From Phytophthora hibernalis (lineage: Eukaryota > Oomycota > Peronosporomycetes > Peronosporales > Peronosporaceae), in NCBI GenBank assembly GCA_012656075.1, contig JAAKBF010000049.1:434001-498000 (forward strand): a stretch of 64,000 nucleotides of DNA. Reading direction: 5' to 3'. A program made the translations under genes and the position numbers. The notes under the pieces were generated by a model. It was not told where the DNA came from. It did no database searches and saw only the letters and a program-made list of their open reading frames with translations. Positions 32,550 through 44,159 of the stretch are shown one piece after another. Position 1 is the stretch's first letter. Each line of letters starts with the position of its first letter.

Positions 32550-34409
32550 CTAGAGTGACCCTCGGTCGGTATGGACGATCATCTCGACGTCGGTTGTCAT
32601 TCCTATACCGATCTTCCCGACGACGACCATCATCTCGGTCACGCCAGTAGGGTTCCGCGAATCCTCTGAGCGTCCATCGTCACGGCGACGACTATCACCC
32701 TGGCCTTTGGGGTGTCGCACCGAGGTCTCGCGTCCCCTTTTCCGCTCGCGGCGTCGGAGGATATCGTTTATGATGTCTTCCAGGTCGTGAATATTATTGA
32801 CTCGCACGTGAGACAGACGCTCTTCCAAGGCTCGGTCTTCGCACGCATCGAGAAAGTGTTCAACATGATGCTTGGCGTCGCGACCGTCGTGCTCAAATTG
32901 TACCCCGGCATTCTTGACGTAGCTATTGAGCCGGTTCAGATAGTCGCAACCATGCTCCTTCTCTTCACGCCTCGCCGAGTAGTACCCTGCTTTCGCCGAT
33001 TGATTAAATCGGGAACAGTGGTACTTGATGAACGCATCACTCAACAATTTCCACGTTCGTCTCGTCTTCCGCGGGAGTTGCCGGTACCAATGCAGGGCGC
33101 CATCTTGGAGGCTCAGCTCGAACGCCATACACCATTCATTTGGTGGCGTGTGCGTCCACTTCATCTCGTAGATGAAGGCTCGGAACCGTTGCATGGACTT
33201 CTCGCTCTTGTCTCGGAGGCCGAAATAGGATTTGATGTTGCCCAACGGGAGGTGCGTGGCGATTTCAAGCCTCGGTGTGGAACTCTCGTTCTCCATCGAG
33301 CTGAGCTCACAGATTTGGCGTGCCCATTCTCCAGTCACGTCACCCCTTTGGTCTTCGACATCGAACGAATCATTGTCCGAGGAATCGTCGTGCGTATCGA
33401 AACGTCGGTCCGTCGTCCGACCTGTACTTCGGCCCGCCGTCGGAGCGGTCCGCGTACTCGGATCCTTTTGCCAATCGCTGGGTACGGTCCGCTGACCGAG
33501 GCGTTACCATGTGCGAATCTTGAAAGTACGCTGAAGCCGTCCATTTCGCTGAGAACACACCCGTCCCGACCGACTTCTCTGGCTGTCGCCCAGGAGTTGT
33601 CGGTAGTGGGACCCTCGATGGATCCACCCTCGGTCGTGCGTGAGAGGCTCGACCGACGGTTGGAGCCCGGCTCAGGCACACCGAAAACCGTCCAAAGCTT
33701 CTGTTTCCATTTGCGCAAAGAGAGCGCGGCATCTTCGATCGACCAACCTTGAAGGTCGGCCTCGGTGGGGAGTGCTTGAGGTTCACAGCCCATAGCTCGG
33801 AACAGTTGTACCGTGTCCTCGGCCACCTGTTGGATGCTCCACAATTCCACCGGGACAACTCATTCTGCCCCGAGTTCCATCCATACTGCTTGTCGAATTG
33901 ACTTTGGCGCAAAGGCCGCATCCACTTGCTCTTCGTCATCATCACCTCCATGCATATCCCCAAAACCTTGTTGGCAGTCGGAGCGTCGCCATTAACCGGA
34001 GGTCGACTGCCGGTCGACTGAGAACTCGCGTCTTAGGTCATCGTCAGCGATCGGAGATCGCCGAGTCCATCTTCGTTGTCTTCGTGAGCTGGTTCAGGAC
34101 CAGCCACTTCGTCCAACTCCTCAGTGAGGTTTCGCGCGAGCGACCTCACCCTCCGCTACGTCCTGCTGAGACGGTAGCGGCTTCCGAAACCTCGGACATC
34201 GCTGTCGCTTCTTCCAGGTATTCGTCTTCGTCATCTTCTTTGGCTTCAGAGTAGTCCATCCGAACGTCGAAGCTGTCCGAACGCTCGTTGATCGGCTCCA
34301 AAGTACTTGGGGTCGCGAGTGTTGAACCGGACCTCACCGAACCCTCGGTGCGCTCTCCGCTTGGCTTCATCGGCGTTTCTGGTACCGCTGACTTCGCTCC
34401 TCTCGCCAT
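32550..34409 (-). pseudogene. Element B copy 2 gag, broken
   Basis: I took the start at 34409 because it is the first ATG after the primer-binding site. The N-terminus is Ser/Glu-rich and acidic (AKEDDEDEYLEEATAMSEVS). The Ty3-type capsid region is at 33338 downward: KSYFGLRDKSEKSMQRFRAF, GALHWYRQLPRKTRRTWKLL, GYYSARREEKEHGCDYLNRL, then a long basic linker (RRRERKRGRETSVRH). No zinc knuckle was seen. At least two frame breaks, near 34150 and 33350. The sequence runs into pogo-like debris near 32400, so pol does not follow. Confidence 0.7.
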
Positions 34410-34500
34410 CTTCTATCTTCTTCTTCTCTTGTCTTCTCTCAAATGCTCGTTAGGGTAGGAACCTATATACAACCAAGACACACAGAAAGTCACTCCCAAT

Positions 34501-34517
34501 TCCGGGTCGCGGCACCA
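34501..34517 (-). promoter_or_regulatory. Primer-binding site of element B copy 2
   Basis: On the minus strand TGGTGCCGCGACCCGGA starts two bases after the LTR end. Its complement ends in CCA like a tRNA 3' end. I cannot say which tRNA. Confidence 0.6.
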
Positions 34518-34519
34518 GT

Positions 34520-35365
34520 TGTCGTGTTGGATCACGCATCAATTCTCACTACCAAATGGTATGAGTCCCACCAACAACACTCGCTTCCCTAGTCAGGTCA
34601 ACGAGCGTTGGATCAAACCTGAAGACCAGGAACGATCCATTACGCCGGGTTGGATGTGAACCCTCTGTACACCTAGGTTGTATTAGGCCAACCCAATAAC
34701 CTGCAACACTAGCCACGAGTGAGGTATAGTATAGAAGGGTACCGGCTGTCAAGCCAAATACGGGTTTGCCGAGGTAAACCTCGGCGGGTAGTCAAATATG
34801 TATGGAACACTCGGTTCCACTATAATATATGGCGAACGACGCTTCTCGTCGCTCCCAACACTCGGCCAATCTAATCTCTTGGACTGACCAGCAACAAACC
34901 CTCGGTTCAATGTACCTTGGTTCGTTGACCAGCATCCCACAAGCCAAGCGTATCCAGACCATAAGATAAGCTAGCTAGTCTTACCGAGGACGGACTTGAC
35001 CCTTGGTGACTTGGGGGAAGACTGCTGATTTATTTCTGTGGATCTATGGCTCTGAGAGCCTCTGTAGTCAATCCTATAGCTAGTCCTATATCTAAATACA
35101 AATATCCAGTGTGAACCGATCCCCGTGTGTGATCCTGTTCCCGGCTCTATTAGACCGAGGGGACGAAACTGAAATGGGTACAAACGAGGGTTCGTACTCT
35201 CGGCCAGGGAATTTATTATACCCAACCGAGGCCTCGGTCACTAAACTATCGTGGTCACTGTGGCGCGGGAATGTAATCCGCCAATCAGGGCACTCCGGTC
35301 ACTTTCCTTAAGCAAGAGCAACCTTGCCGACTGGCGACTGAGCGCCTCCAAAACCCAACACCACA
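34520..35365 (-). repeat. 5' LTR of element B copy 2 (846 bp, uninterrupted)
   Basis: Read on the minus strand it begins TGTGGTGTTGG and ends CCAACACGACA, an imperfect inverted terminal pair. It is the uninterrupted version of the LTRs at 3845 and 59099: where those carry a pogo-like element, this one has a single TA (near 35082). Confidence 0.85.
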
Positions 35366-38300
35366 ATAGGCGATTACGCGAAACGGTACTCTCGTGAGCA
35401 GCAACATGTTCATATCTCTTGACTTCGTCGGCAGCGTTCGCCGCCTCAGCGTCAGTCAAGTCTTCGTCGGCAGCATACGCCGCCTCAGCACCACTGACAT
35501 CATTCAGTACTTTGGTAGATAAGCAAACAAGATAAATAAATAACGTAAGAAACATAAGGAAGTTATCAATCAATACATAAAAAGAAAAGCAACTTACGCG
35601 AGCTAATGCGTTCCACAGCGTCAAGGTCCCGGCTATTGATAGCATCCCCAGCAATGTCCCCGGCAGAATCCTTACCCAGACCGTCGTCAGGGTCATCTAG
35701 GCCGTCGTTCGGGTTTTAATCAAGTTCGTAGTCATCATCGCTTTCATCCTCCTTGCGGTAACCCAGGGCATCTTGAGCGTAGTCAACTGGCCGATGCATT
35801 CGCGTCGCGCTAAAGCAAACATTAGCAATAATAGCCACAATAATAAACGGGCGTTAGTACCCATTATGCATCATACCTTCCATTAAACCTGATTATCTTT
35901 GATGTCCTCCACGGCGGGCTCACGCGCACCATATCCGTCGTGAGCGGCATTCCCTTCGTCCCCTCGCCTTCTCGAGCGCCATTTCTGACGTGCTCGGCAT
36001 CTCCTTCGCCCCCTTCGCCTTCTCGCGCGCCATTTCCGTCGTCCTTTTCACCTCCTCATCGGACTTCGAGGTTTTGCTTTACCATGTTTGCATCTATGTT
36101 TAGAACGGTTCCAGATCTCGTTGGAGGCCCTCTAAAGGTGCATAGAAAACAGTTGCGTCTGTAGAACTCAAAACACTAAATAACTAATTTTTCAGAAATA
36201 TGTTTTTCAAGCATCGCACGCCGAGGGGCACAATTTTTCCGTAATTGATGTTTTGGAGTGATGATAGAGTTCAATTGTAGCTAGAGGACCATACAATCGC
36301 GTAGTATAGCTCGCTTAGTTCTGAGGTTTAATAGATAATGATACTTTTGTTTGGGGAGGGTCTCAAAAATAGGCTAAAATGACCACGTTCTCGTTGCATC
36401 TGCTAGTGCCACAAACGCGTAGATGATAGTCCTGGTACTGGTAGCCTGTGCTCCCAATATAAACGTTCCATGTTTGGTAAGCAATTGATCACTCGGATAA
36501 ACGACTAAGTGGCTACTGAACCGGGATAAACCTCGCTCGCCGCACTTCTCGATCGAAGTCGTTTCTAAACATTACTACAACACGACGAAATCGGGATGAG
36601 AGCAACATGTTCGCTTTTTGTGTTGCTTGGTATTTCATACGACTTTACTTACGACTTTATTTACCAAAAAGGCTCAGTCGAACTCGAATATTTACGAGAT
36701 CTTAAAAATCGATTAAGGACGACCCTCCCACCTCGCATTTTGGTTTGTTTGAACCAGGAGAGAAGAAGCGAGGATGCAGAAGAAAGCGGCGAACGCCGAC
36801 CGGACGTCCACAAGGCGGAGCACGATACATAAGAGGGGATGCCGAGTTCGGCAAGGAAGGTGAGCGCCAGCTGTATGCCTACGAAGTCCCAAAAGGATCA
36901 TTAAGAAATTCGAATTCGACTCTGTTTAGAAGCATACAGCGGTTACGAGGATCCGCCTTCGTGTCTGCATATACTGACGGCGAAGGAATCACTACACGCG
37001 CCCTCCGGGTCGGAGGCTCTCGACGCTGGCACGAACTTCGTGTCGCTGTCGCTCACCATGCTCCAGTCTTGTTTTGCTGGGTTGATTTCTTCTTTTGTCT
37101 TTTACGCAACAACTCAAAAAGAGGCCAAAAACAGTCCCTCTGCTTTAACCCCCTCTAACAAAAAACCTCAAAAAGGCATAATGATTCTTTGTTTGGGAGG
37201 TCACAGTTTATGGCCACGTCCTATATCATATTATGATAAAGGACATGGCCATAAAATGTAGGTATACTGCACTCTGTATGAAATCAACTAAGATACATTG
37301 CAATACACACTAACTATAAGGGACCCTTGTTCGACGTTGATATTTTTAAAAGCACTGACAGCTTGCCAATGACAAGCTCTCAACATTGAATATATTCATT
37401 AAGATAGTAGCTCTCACATAATTTATTTCACTACAAACTCAAAACACTTAAATTCCAGAGCTTCTTCGTACTCAGCACGACTTTGTATTTTAATATTAAA
37501 ATTCTTGTAATATTAAAACAGTACATGTTTTTCTGGTACCAGTACACCGTTCACTCTTTTTAGTCGTGAGACGACTATTTCTGAGAAGCCGATTCTACCT
37601 CGTTTTGAAAACTATGCATCTCGAAAAGTACTTGTCAAAACTTCAAACAAAATGCATCACGCAAATCTGCTCGTCGAGCCCTTCCAGGAGCCGATCTCTT
37701 TCGTAGATTAAAGGTAGAACTGGAAATGTTCTTACAAACCGGTGAGGTGACTATCGCCTATTTAGGTAACACGACTAAATAGAGTGAACGGTGTAATGGT
37801 ACGGTTACATACAGCCCAATAGCAGGCCTGAGTAGCATTGACTTTTTTACTCATTTCATATATCTGAAATGATATTTTCTTTCAATTTTCAAAATCGATT
37901 TTTATCAGCATTGATAAAGAGCCTCAGCAAATATCATAGTACTATATCATCGATTTTTATCAGTGATAAAACCAGCTTGTCCATTTTTGAATTAAAAGGT
38001 TTCTACAGCGTATCTGCACATGAAAGCCTGCTACATGTAGTCAGTCAAGAAAGGGTTCTCGGCAGAAGTGTCTGAAGAGATACACAACGCCCGCACAATG
38101 TCGAAACACAAGAGGGGGTAAATGCTGACCGTGCATTGACTGTTCAACGCATCATTTGGGCGGCTTGGGGCCTTCAGATTTATCATCGATTTATCGATAT
38201 TTATATTTATTTGATATCCACGAACTTTCGTACCAATGTATCACTATATCAACGACTATGGAACATTCTTTATATCATAGCACTGATATTCATATTTACC

Positions 38301-39225
38301 ATCGCTTTTATCAGCTATTTATCAGTGCAGCTGGTAGTCTCCTTCTTGATTCACAGGAAACGCAAAAAAATCCACGATATACCTTCTAAACCACGGACTT
38401 GAAATTATCGCTAATAAGGCAGACCCAACCGTGTTTTTGTATGTGAGCCACCCTATTAAGTGCAAAAACGCGAGTTTTAGCGCATGCCAGCTCTTTATCA
38501 GTGTATTCTGGAACTCGAGTCAAAAATGCAACTTAAAATGATAAAATCGACCAAGTAACGGGAACTCGTACGGGTGTTCGTATTCTTTTGGAGTGTATAA
38601 TATACACTCCAAAGGCATAATATGCCATGTCGTGGCATATTATGCAATACCTTGGCTTTTTGGTTCAATCCCTCGCAATTGTTTAGGAGGTGCCTATCAA
38701 ATCCAACATGGATATCAACTTGGTGGCCGAAGGATGACAGATACAACTGCTACCGAAAAAAACACTCGATGAAAAAACATTGATCTGCGTCCCCGTTGTT
38801 TACTCCCTACGTCATCTACCTCAAATCCTTAAAATCCATAGTGCCTCTGGGAAATCAAACGTCCTGAATTTCCCTCGAAACGTATGCAAACGTGGTTGGT
38901 ATCATCGTAACCACAAAGCCTCGGCCTAAGCTAGCGTTAGGACCAAGTTTGTCTTCCTCTTGAGCTAGCATGAAAACACAGGAATAAAAGATATCCAGGA
39001 GATTTTGGTTTCGCTTCCCTGCATTTTCTATGAACCCTAACCCGTCCACGTTACATAGAATCATATGTTGGGTATACACTTCCTGAAACATAAATCGTAT
39101 AGATACCACCTTACGGTATCAGTAGAACATCTTTCGTAGGATTTAGCTAGGATTTGAGCCACGCCGGCGTCATTTTCATTTTCACCAGATGACATCTGAG
39201 AAATGAGAAACGGCTTTCCGGGTAT
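35366..39225. other. Gene-free, AT-rich stretch with hairpins
   Basis: No open frame here resembles a known family. Hairpins: 37207-37255 (arms TTTATGGCC..., imperfect), TTTTATCA/TGATAAA-type palindromes near 37903-37971, and a tandem pair at 38588-38645. The last few hundred bases may be decayed Copia gag, but that is unproven. Confidence 0.45.
38588..38645. repeat. Two adjacent perfect hairpins
   Basis: TTGGAGTGTAT-AAT-ATACACTCCAA (38588-38612) is followed after two bases by GCATAATATGCCA-TGTCG-TGGCATATTATGC (38615-38645). Arms of 11 and 13 bases, no mismatches. Confidence 0.8.
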
Positions 39226-39603
39226 TTGGCCATAGTCGCTATAATAGAGGCTGATGTGATCGTCATAAAGGGGTTAACAAAAGGACGCGGTCACGGAGGC
39301 CGTGGATATGGTGGTCGAGGTAGACACGGTGAACGCGGCAACCGTGGATCTGCAGTAGGACGGGGTAGTCGAAATAGTACTGGTGCATTTCGCGGGAAGT
39401 GTTTTTCTTGCGGGTATCCAGGCCCTAGTCAAGCTGACTGCCCGAATGGCTATGAGGAAGGTAGCGAAGCTATGTTCCTGTTCTCTGCGGTGGAAGCGTG
39501 GTATCTGGAAAGCGGAGCCTCGTCTTACATGACGGGTGATAAAGACGACTTTGTGCACTGTGAAGAGCTGACAGGATCTTCCGTTAATCATAATCACTAT
39601 TAG
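39226..39603 (+). pseudogene. Copia 1 gag tail and protease start
   Basis: A Gly/Arg-rich RNA-binding stretch (GRGHGGRGYGGRGRHGERGN) precedes a knuckle CFSCGYPGPSQADC, in which the zinc-binding His is Pro. The protease signature reads YLESGASSYMTGD, Glu replacing the catalytic Asp of DSGAS. Both changes should abolish function. It stops at 39603, though related frames continue. Confidence 0.75.
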
Positions 39604-39677
39604 TGAACGACCGCATCCTACAGGGAAAGGCACAGTGAAATTTCTACTCGAGCACGGCAGAACAGTTCACTCGACCG

Positions 39678-40453
39678 ATGTCCTCTTCATTTACTGGTAT
39701 CAACCGAAAATTAATTTCATTATCGGCGTTGGCAGGTAAAGGTGTTCAGCTTTTATTTGGCGTTGATGATTGTGTTATTTCGCACGACGATAACCTCATG
39801 GCACAAATAGAGAAGAAGACTCGACTCTACAAATGGGCCGTGTCAGGAGAAACGTGTCCGAACGAAGAAATCGCTGTGCTGGCTGAGACGAGAACAGCAG
39901 ATGCGAGTTTTAATGTGTGACTTTGCCATATACCCCCATCTTGGATGGGAATCAGTTCCAAGGTAGCGAATGGAGGGCCACAGTTCCCCGCCATGGAGAT
40001 AAACGACGAGTCCTGCGACGGGTGTGCTCGTGGGAAACTGACCGTAAAAGCATTTTCTCGTCAAGGCGGAAGCCAAGTGAAGACGCTAAATACCCTGGAA
40101 GTTGTACACACCGATGTCATGGGGACTATGAAACCATCCTCTCGCGGTATTTCGCGCTATGTCATTTGTTTTGTCGACGACTACTCGCTTTTGTGTGTGC
40201 GTATCGCATGAAGGGAAAAAGTGAAGTGCCAGACCGCTTTGCACAATTGAAAGAGCTACTAGAGAACCAAACCTAGCGTCATTTCAAGAGTATTCGCAGC
40301 AAAAATCGTGGAGAATATGTCAGTCGCTGCGTTGTCGACTACGGAGCGAAGAACGGCATCGCACGTCAAACATTGTCCCCGTATGCACTACAACAGAACG
40401 GACTCGGAGAGAGAATGAACCGAACCATCGTAGAAATGGGGAGATCAATGATG
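39678..40453 (+). pseudogene. Copia 1 integrase, first part
   Basis: Pre-integrase zinc region: NDESCDGCARGKLTVKAF. Core: LEVVHTDVMGTMKPSSRGIS and YVICFVDDYSL (first Asp region). After a frame change come GEYVSRCVVDYGAKNGIARQ and LQQNGLGERMNRTIVEMGRS (catalytic Glu). The frame is cut at ATGATG (40448-40453) by the Crypton-like insertion and resumes at 41817. Confidence 0.75.
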
Positions 40454-41822
40454 TGAATGGAGATTCCTTAACCAAGTTGTCAGACAGTAAAGTAACACAT
40501 TGTGATTGGACAAAATAAGATAGAATCGACAGCAAGCATATCCATGCCACCACAAGCGAATTCGCCAACGGTAAGCGCAGCCACCAGCCCGCGAGTATGT
40601 CTTGTTCGTATTATATATAATTTCTTACTGCTGCTTCTTGAGTTTCCTGTTGTGATACGGAACAGAGCGTGCTTCAGGGTTTGCATCATGAAGGTCCTGG
40701 CGGATCCGTCGCAACGTGGTCACAGCTCGCTCGGTGTATAGCTTATGCGGGTTGGCAGACGTCTTCAGTGGAAAATTTGGCATCGCTAGGTAGTAGAGGC
40801 GACCCGCTTCATCCTGCGCCTCTGATCGCTGCATTTTGGGGCTGTCAGCGCCTGCTTTCACGCTGGCAATAATGTGGTGCACGAGAACGGACCATTCGGA
40901 GTACATCTTGCGGTTTGAAGGAGCAAATCGGAGGATTGCAGTGCTCGAGATAGTGGATATCCTGCGGCCGGATTGTCCAACCAGCATAAATGCCACACAC
41001 CCAATGCGCCGAGCAGCGGGAACATGAATCCGTCAGGCATTCGGTGGAAGAGACCATCAGATGGCCAGTAATAAGTGGTATTACTGGGAATTTTTGTAGC
41101 CATTACTTGCTGTTCAGCCGCCACTTCTCGCCACAGCCCAGCTTCCTGTAGCAGCAATCGAATCGTTTCCCCAAGCGTGTCTCTAGCAATACTTGAACCC
41201 CGACGCGTTTATCTTCGAGTTGCTTGCCGAAACCTTCTAGCAACACGTTCGAACTTCTTCTTATACAGCAAAAAGCTTCAAAATGAGCCGGAGAAAATAC
41301 GGATAGGTTGATGCTACCATCCCCCTAAAAATGTCAGCTCACTGCCCAGGCGTTTCTTCGGTCTCACGAATCCAGGTAGCGATGCCCTTCACTAGCTTCT
41401 GTACGCTTTCTTGGTGTTTGGCGCTGTGCAATCGCTCTGAACTTGGTCTGCATTTAGGTGAACATGAGTGGGGGTGGCGAAGACCACCAGAGCTGTAGTG
41501 CGTCCTTGAGGTCTTTCCGATGGAGATGGAGGGGGATCGTGACGCGTCATTCGACAGGAAGGGCAAGCACAAAACTTTGTTTCGAGGGGGATTGCTGGAG
41601 TGAGTGCGGCTGCCACCTTCCCATTTTAAGCCAATTACAAAGCCAGAAAAGTCGTAACGAATGCATGTTACTCGTTCCTCTACAAAAACGTTGTTGCTAA
41701 GACGCCTGTCACGTGTGTGCGAGCTGAGGGGCCGTCAAAACTGATTAAAAGAAATAGTAAGCTAACTTGGTTACCATGTATAAAATTTGCTATAGTGGTG
41801 TTACTTTAGTTGTAGAATGATG
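40454..41822 (-). mobile_element. Crypton-like (tyrosine-recombinase-type) remnant inserted in Copia integrase
   Basis: The Copia integrase frame is exactly restored if 40454-41822 is removed; ATGATG stands on both sides (40448-40453 and 41817-41822). The insert encodes, on the minus strand, a polar N-terminus and a helical stretch (GIATWIRETEE) like the SAM-like start of tyrosine recombinases, then a C-terminal domain with LGVWHLCWLDNPAAGYP, resembling the GCR1_C DNA-binding domain carried by Cryptons. The catalytic domain between them is missing. There are no terminal inverted repeats, as expected of Cryptons. Assignment rests on these two blocks. Confidence 0.55.
40625..41616 (-). pseudogene. 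Crypton-like protein: N-terminal piece and GCR1_C-like C-terminal domain
   Basis: From 41616: AAALTPAIPLETKFCACPSC, a Ser/Pro stretch and then GIATWIRETEETPGQ in the next frame. From about 41157: a long helical part, DGFMFPLLGALGVWHLCWLD, then YSEWSVLVHHIIASVKAGAD and a basic Arg/Leu helix (VTTLRRIRQDLHDANPEARS). The 'hydrophobic-W-x-x-W-x-x-G/N-P' core is typical of GCR1_C. About 300 expected residues with the R-H-R-Y active site are absent. Frame breaks near 41390 and 40990. Confidence 0.5.
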
Positions 41823-42190
41823 CAATATCACCAACTGGATAGAACAGGGTGGGGTGATGCGCTCGTGACAGCTGTGTATGTCAATAACCGTGTTCCAAAC
41901 ACCGCCCGGGGTGTTACTACTACTCCACACGAGCTCGTCTTCAAAATCAAACCTGACCTCAATAACCTTCGCGTCTTCAGATCACGTGGATTTGTCCACT
42001 TCGAGAAGTATCGTCGCTCCAAATGGGATAGCAAGGCTCACCTTTGTATTTTCCTCGGATATGAGCCAGAATCAAAGGCGTACCGAGTATGGTATGAAGA
42101 AGACAAACATCTCGTCACCTCTCGAACTATACGTCCGGACGAGCGTGGACCATTTCAATACTCCGACTTGGCTGAAGACGTCCTAGGTAT
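41817..42190 (+). pseudogene. Copia 1 integrase, second part
   Basis: Continues the integrase: MMQYHQLDRTGWGDALVTAV, YVNNRVPNTARGVTTTPHEL, then LRVFRSRGFVHFEKYRRSKW and CIFLGYEPESKAYRVWYEED. The last block is the 'G-Y-x-x-x-x-K-x-Y-R' end of Copia integrases. Between 42190 and 42700 lies a low-conservation Ser/Thr/Pro spacer, usual between integrase and RT. Confidence 0.75.
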
Positions 42191-42701
42191 ACTCAGAACA
42201 TTGTTGTGGATGGTGTTGGTGATGAGCCTGTCAGTATTTCTGTGGCGTCTCAGCCTGTCATTGATGACGAAATGAATTCGTCAGGCCAAGAGGATGCAGA
42301 CATAGAAGCGTCTCCCGTGGAAATGGAATTTGTTGAGTTAGTAGTACCAAATAACACCTCACCGTCCGTTTACCGACAGCAGACGTCGTCAGGGCTCCCA
42401 CGAAATTCATCTCAATTAGCGACACACCATTTGAGTCTCGAACTATTCCCTCGTGCTCAGAGCAGGGGGAATCAAATCGTATTCCGCAACCCCGTTGGCG
42501 AAGTCGATCAAGGTACCAAGTATCGCGTATGATTCCCAGCCCCTCTACCGGAACAATTACTTCGCGAGTCGCTGAGACTGTCTCTAGTGGGACCCCTTCA
42601 GTCAGAGAACCTTTGCATTTAGAAGCGCCGTCCGCTCTCAGGTCTCACGCTGTAAGTGACACTTCGGACGAATGTGGTGATCCTGATCCCAATCGGCTAG
42701 C

Positions 42702-43230
42702 GTGAACGACGGCTCGGAAATTGCTTTATCAGCGTTTTATGTGCCTCACGGTTACACAGAAGCAATGATACGCCCTGAAGCTACTCAGTGGAGAGATGTT
42801 ATCCGTGCTGAACTACGAGCGCACATCAGAAACCATCCGTGGGACATTGCCTGTAGGCCACCGGGGGTAAAAAGGATTGGTTTCAAGTGAGTATTTGCTC
42901 TGAAACATGATGAGCATGGTAACATTACTCGATACATGATCTGCATTGTTGCACTTGGGATTTTGTAGAGTTTCGTAATCGACTATTCTGAAACTTACGC
43001 TCCAGTTGCTTGTTTGGCGACGATTCGCGTCTTTCTGTAGTTGGTTGCCAACTTGGGTACTAGATAAAACAGTTCGACATCGAGACAGTATTACTGAATG
43101 GAACGCTCGAAGAAATGGTGTTCATGAAAGTGCCACAAGGAGTCAACGTTTGAGTAGGATGGATTTGCCGTCTGCGGAAACGTCTTTATGGATTGAAACA
43201 AGCAGGTGATCTCTGTTACAGTACAATTCG
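42702..43230 (+). pseudogene. Copia 1 RT start, heavily degraded
   Basis: NDGSEIALSAFYVPHGYTEA and ATQWRDVIRAELRAHIRNHP are the usual opening of Copia RT. After 42890, recognisable words (ALKHDEHGNITRY, DYSETYAPVACLATIRVF) are separated by stops and shifts, and the palm region with YxDD is not readable between 43230 and 43770. Confidence 0.65.
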
Positions 43231-43777
43231 TGAAGTCTTCCTCAAAGCGGTATGTGTGTTCCTCTCTGACGAATGTCGCTTTTTCGCGACAGCACTAATC
43301 GACCCGTGTTCGTAATTCTGTACGTCGACGTCCTCCTCGTAGAATGCGCAGACGCAAGAGAAACTACATGAGTGGAGAATGTCTTGGTCGAGCACTTTAA
43401 GGTGAACGCACACGGTGACAAGAGGTTTATTCTCGGGATGGAAGTTCTGTACAATCGTAAAAATGGTTACGTCGTTCTCAAGTAAACACATTTATCGACA
43501 GGATGATAAACCCATTTCACATCATGTGGGGTCACATGCGGTTCGAAACCGAAACGTTCTTGGTCAAGACCTTCATTTGATAGAGCTGAGCGGGTTGGCA
43601 ACTTTGAGCAATCTGCTTCGCGAGTTTATTGGATCTCTGCTCAAAGTCAGACATCTGCATTTCAACGAGTCGCCTGACTCATTTTTGGAGAATCCCACTG
43701 ATGTTCACTGGTGAGCTGCTATTTGAGTGCTCCGATACTTAAAGGGTACAATCTCAATGGGACTGAGATTTAGGCGA

Positions 43778-43982
43778 ACAAGCCAATCTATGGGTACAAC
43801 AGTGATCTTCAGTGACGCGAACCAGCCCCTCAGTTCACCAGAGGTTGGTCGACCTGACGAAGTGTCTCCTCAGTTTGCGTCACTGAAGATCACTGTTGTA
43901 CCCATAGATTGGCTTGTACAAGCCCCTCAGTTCACCAGAGGTTGGTCGACCTGACGAAGTGTCTCCTCAGTTTGCGTCACTG
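43778..43982. repeat. Arm-spacer-inverted arm-spacer structure (41-bp perfect inverted repeat plus 62-bp direct repeat)
   Basis: 43778-43818 is the perfect reverse complement of 43877-43917 (41 bases). The segment 43824-43885 recurs directly at 43921-43982 (62 bases). It sits inside the Copia RNase H (after IFSDAN) and interrupts it until about 44160. This layout is what a strand-switch and switch-back during DNA synthesis would leave. Confidence 0.9.
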
Positions 43983-44159
43983 GGTCAGGTTAATTAGGGA
44001 GCTAACGAAGCAATCTGATTGGTTATTCGAGCTTATAAAAGATTCATAGGGATAGGTCAAATTGATTTTTCCTTTTACGCGATAGTTGATCAAGTTAAAT
44101 GGAAAAGGCCCCTACCATATGGTATCCTCCTATTTAACTAAATCCGACGGACGAACCAG

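Noticed and set aside
36745..37158. Basic open frame in the gene-free stretch
   Set aside because: No family resemblance, Arg/Ser-rich by composition, no supporting context.
38136..38402. Small hydrophobic protein
   Set aside because: Ile/Phe/Tyr richness follows from AT-rich repeats; no start context or relatives evident.
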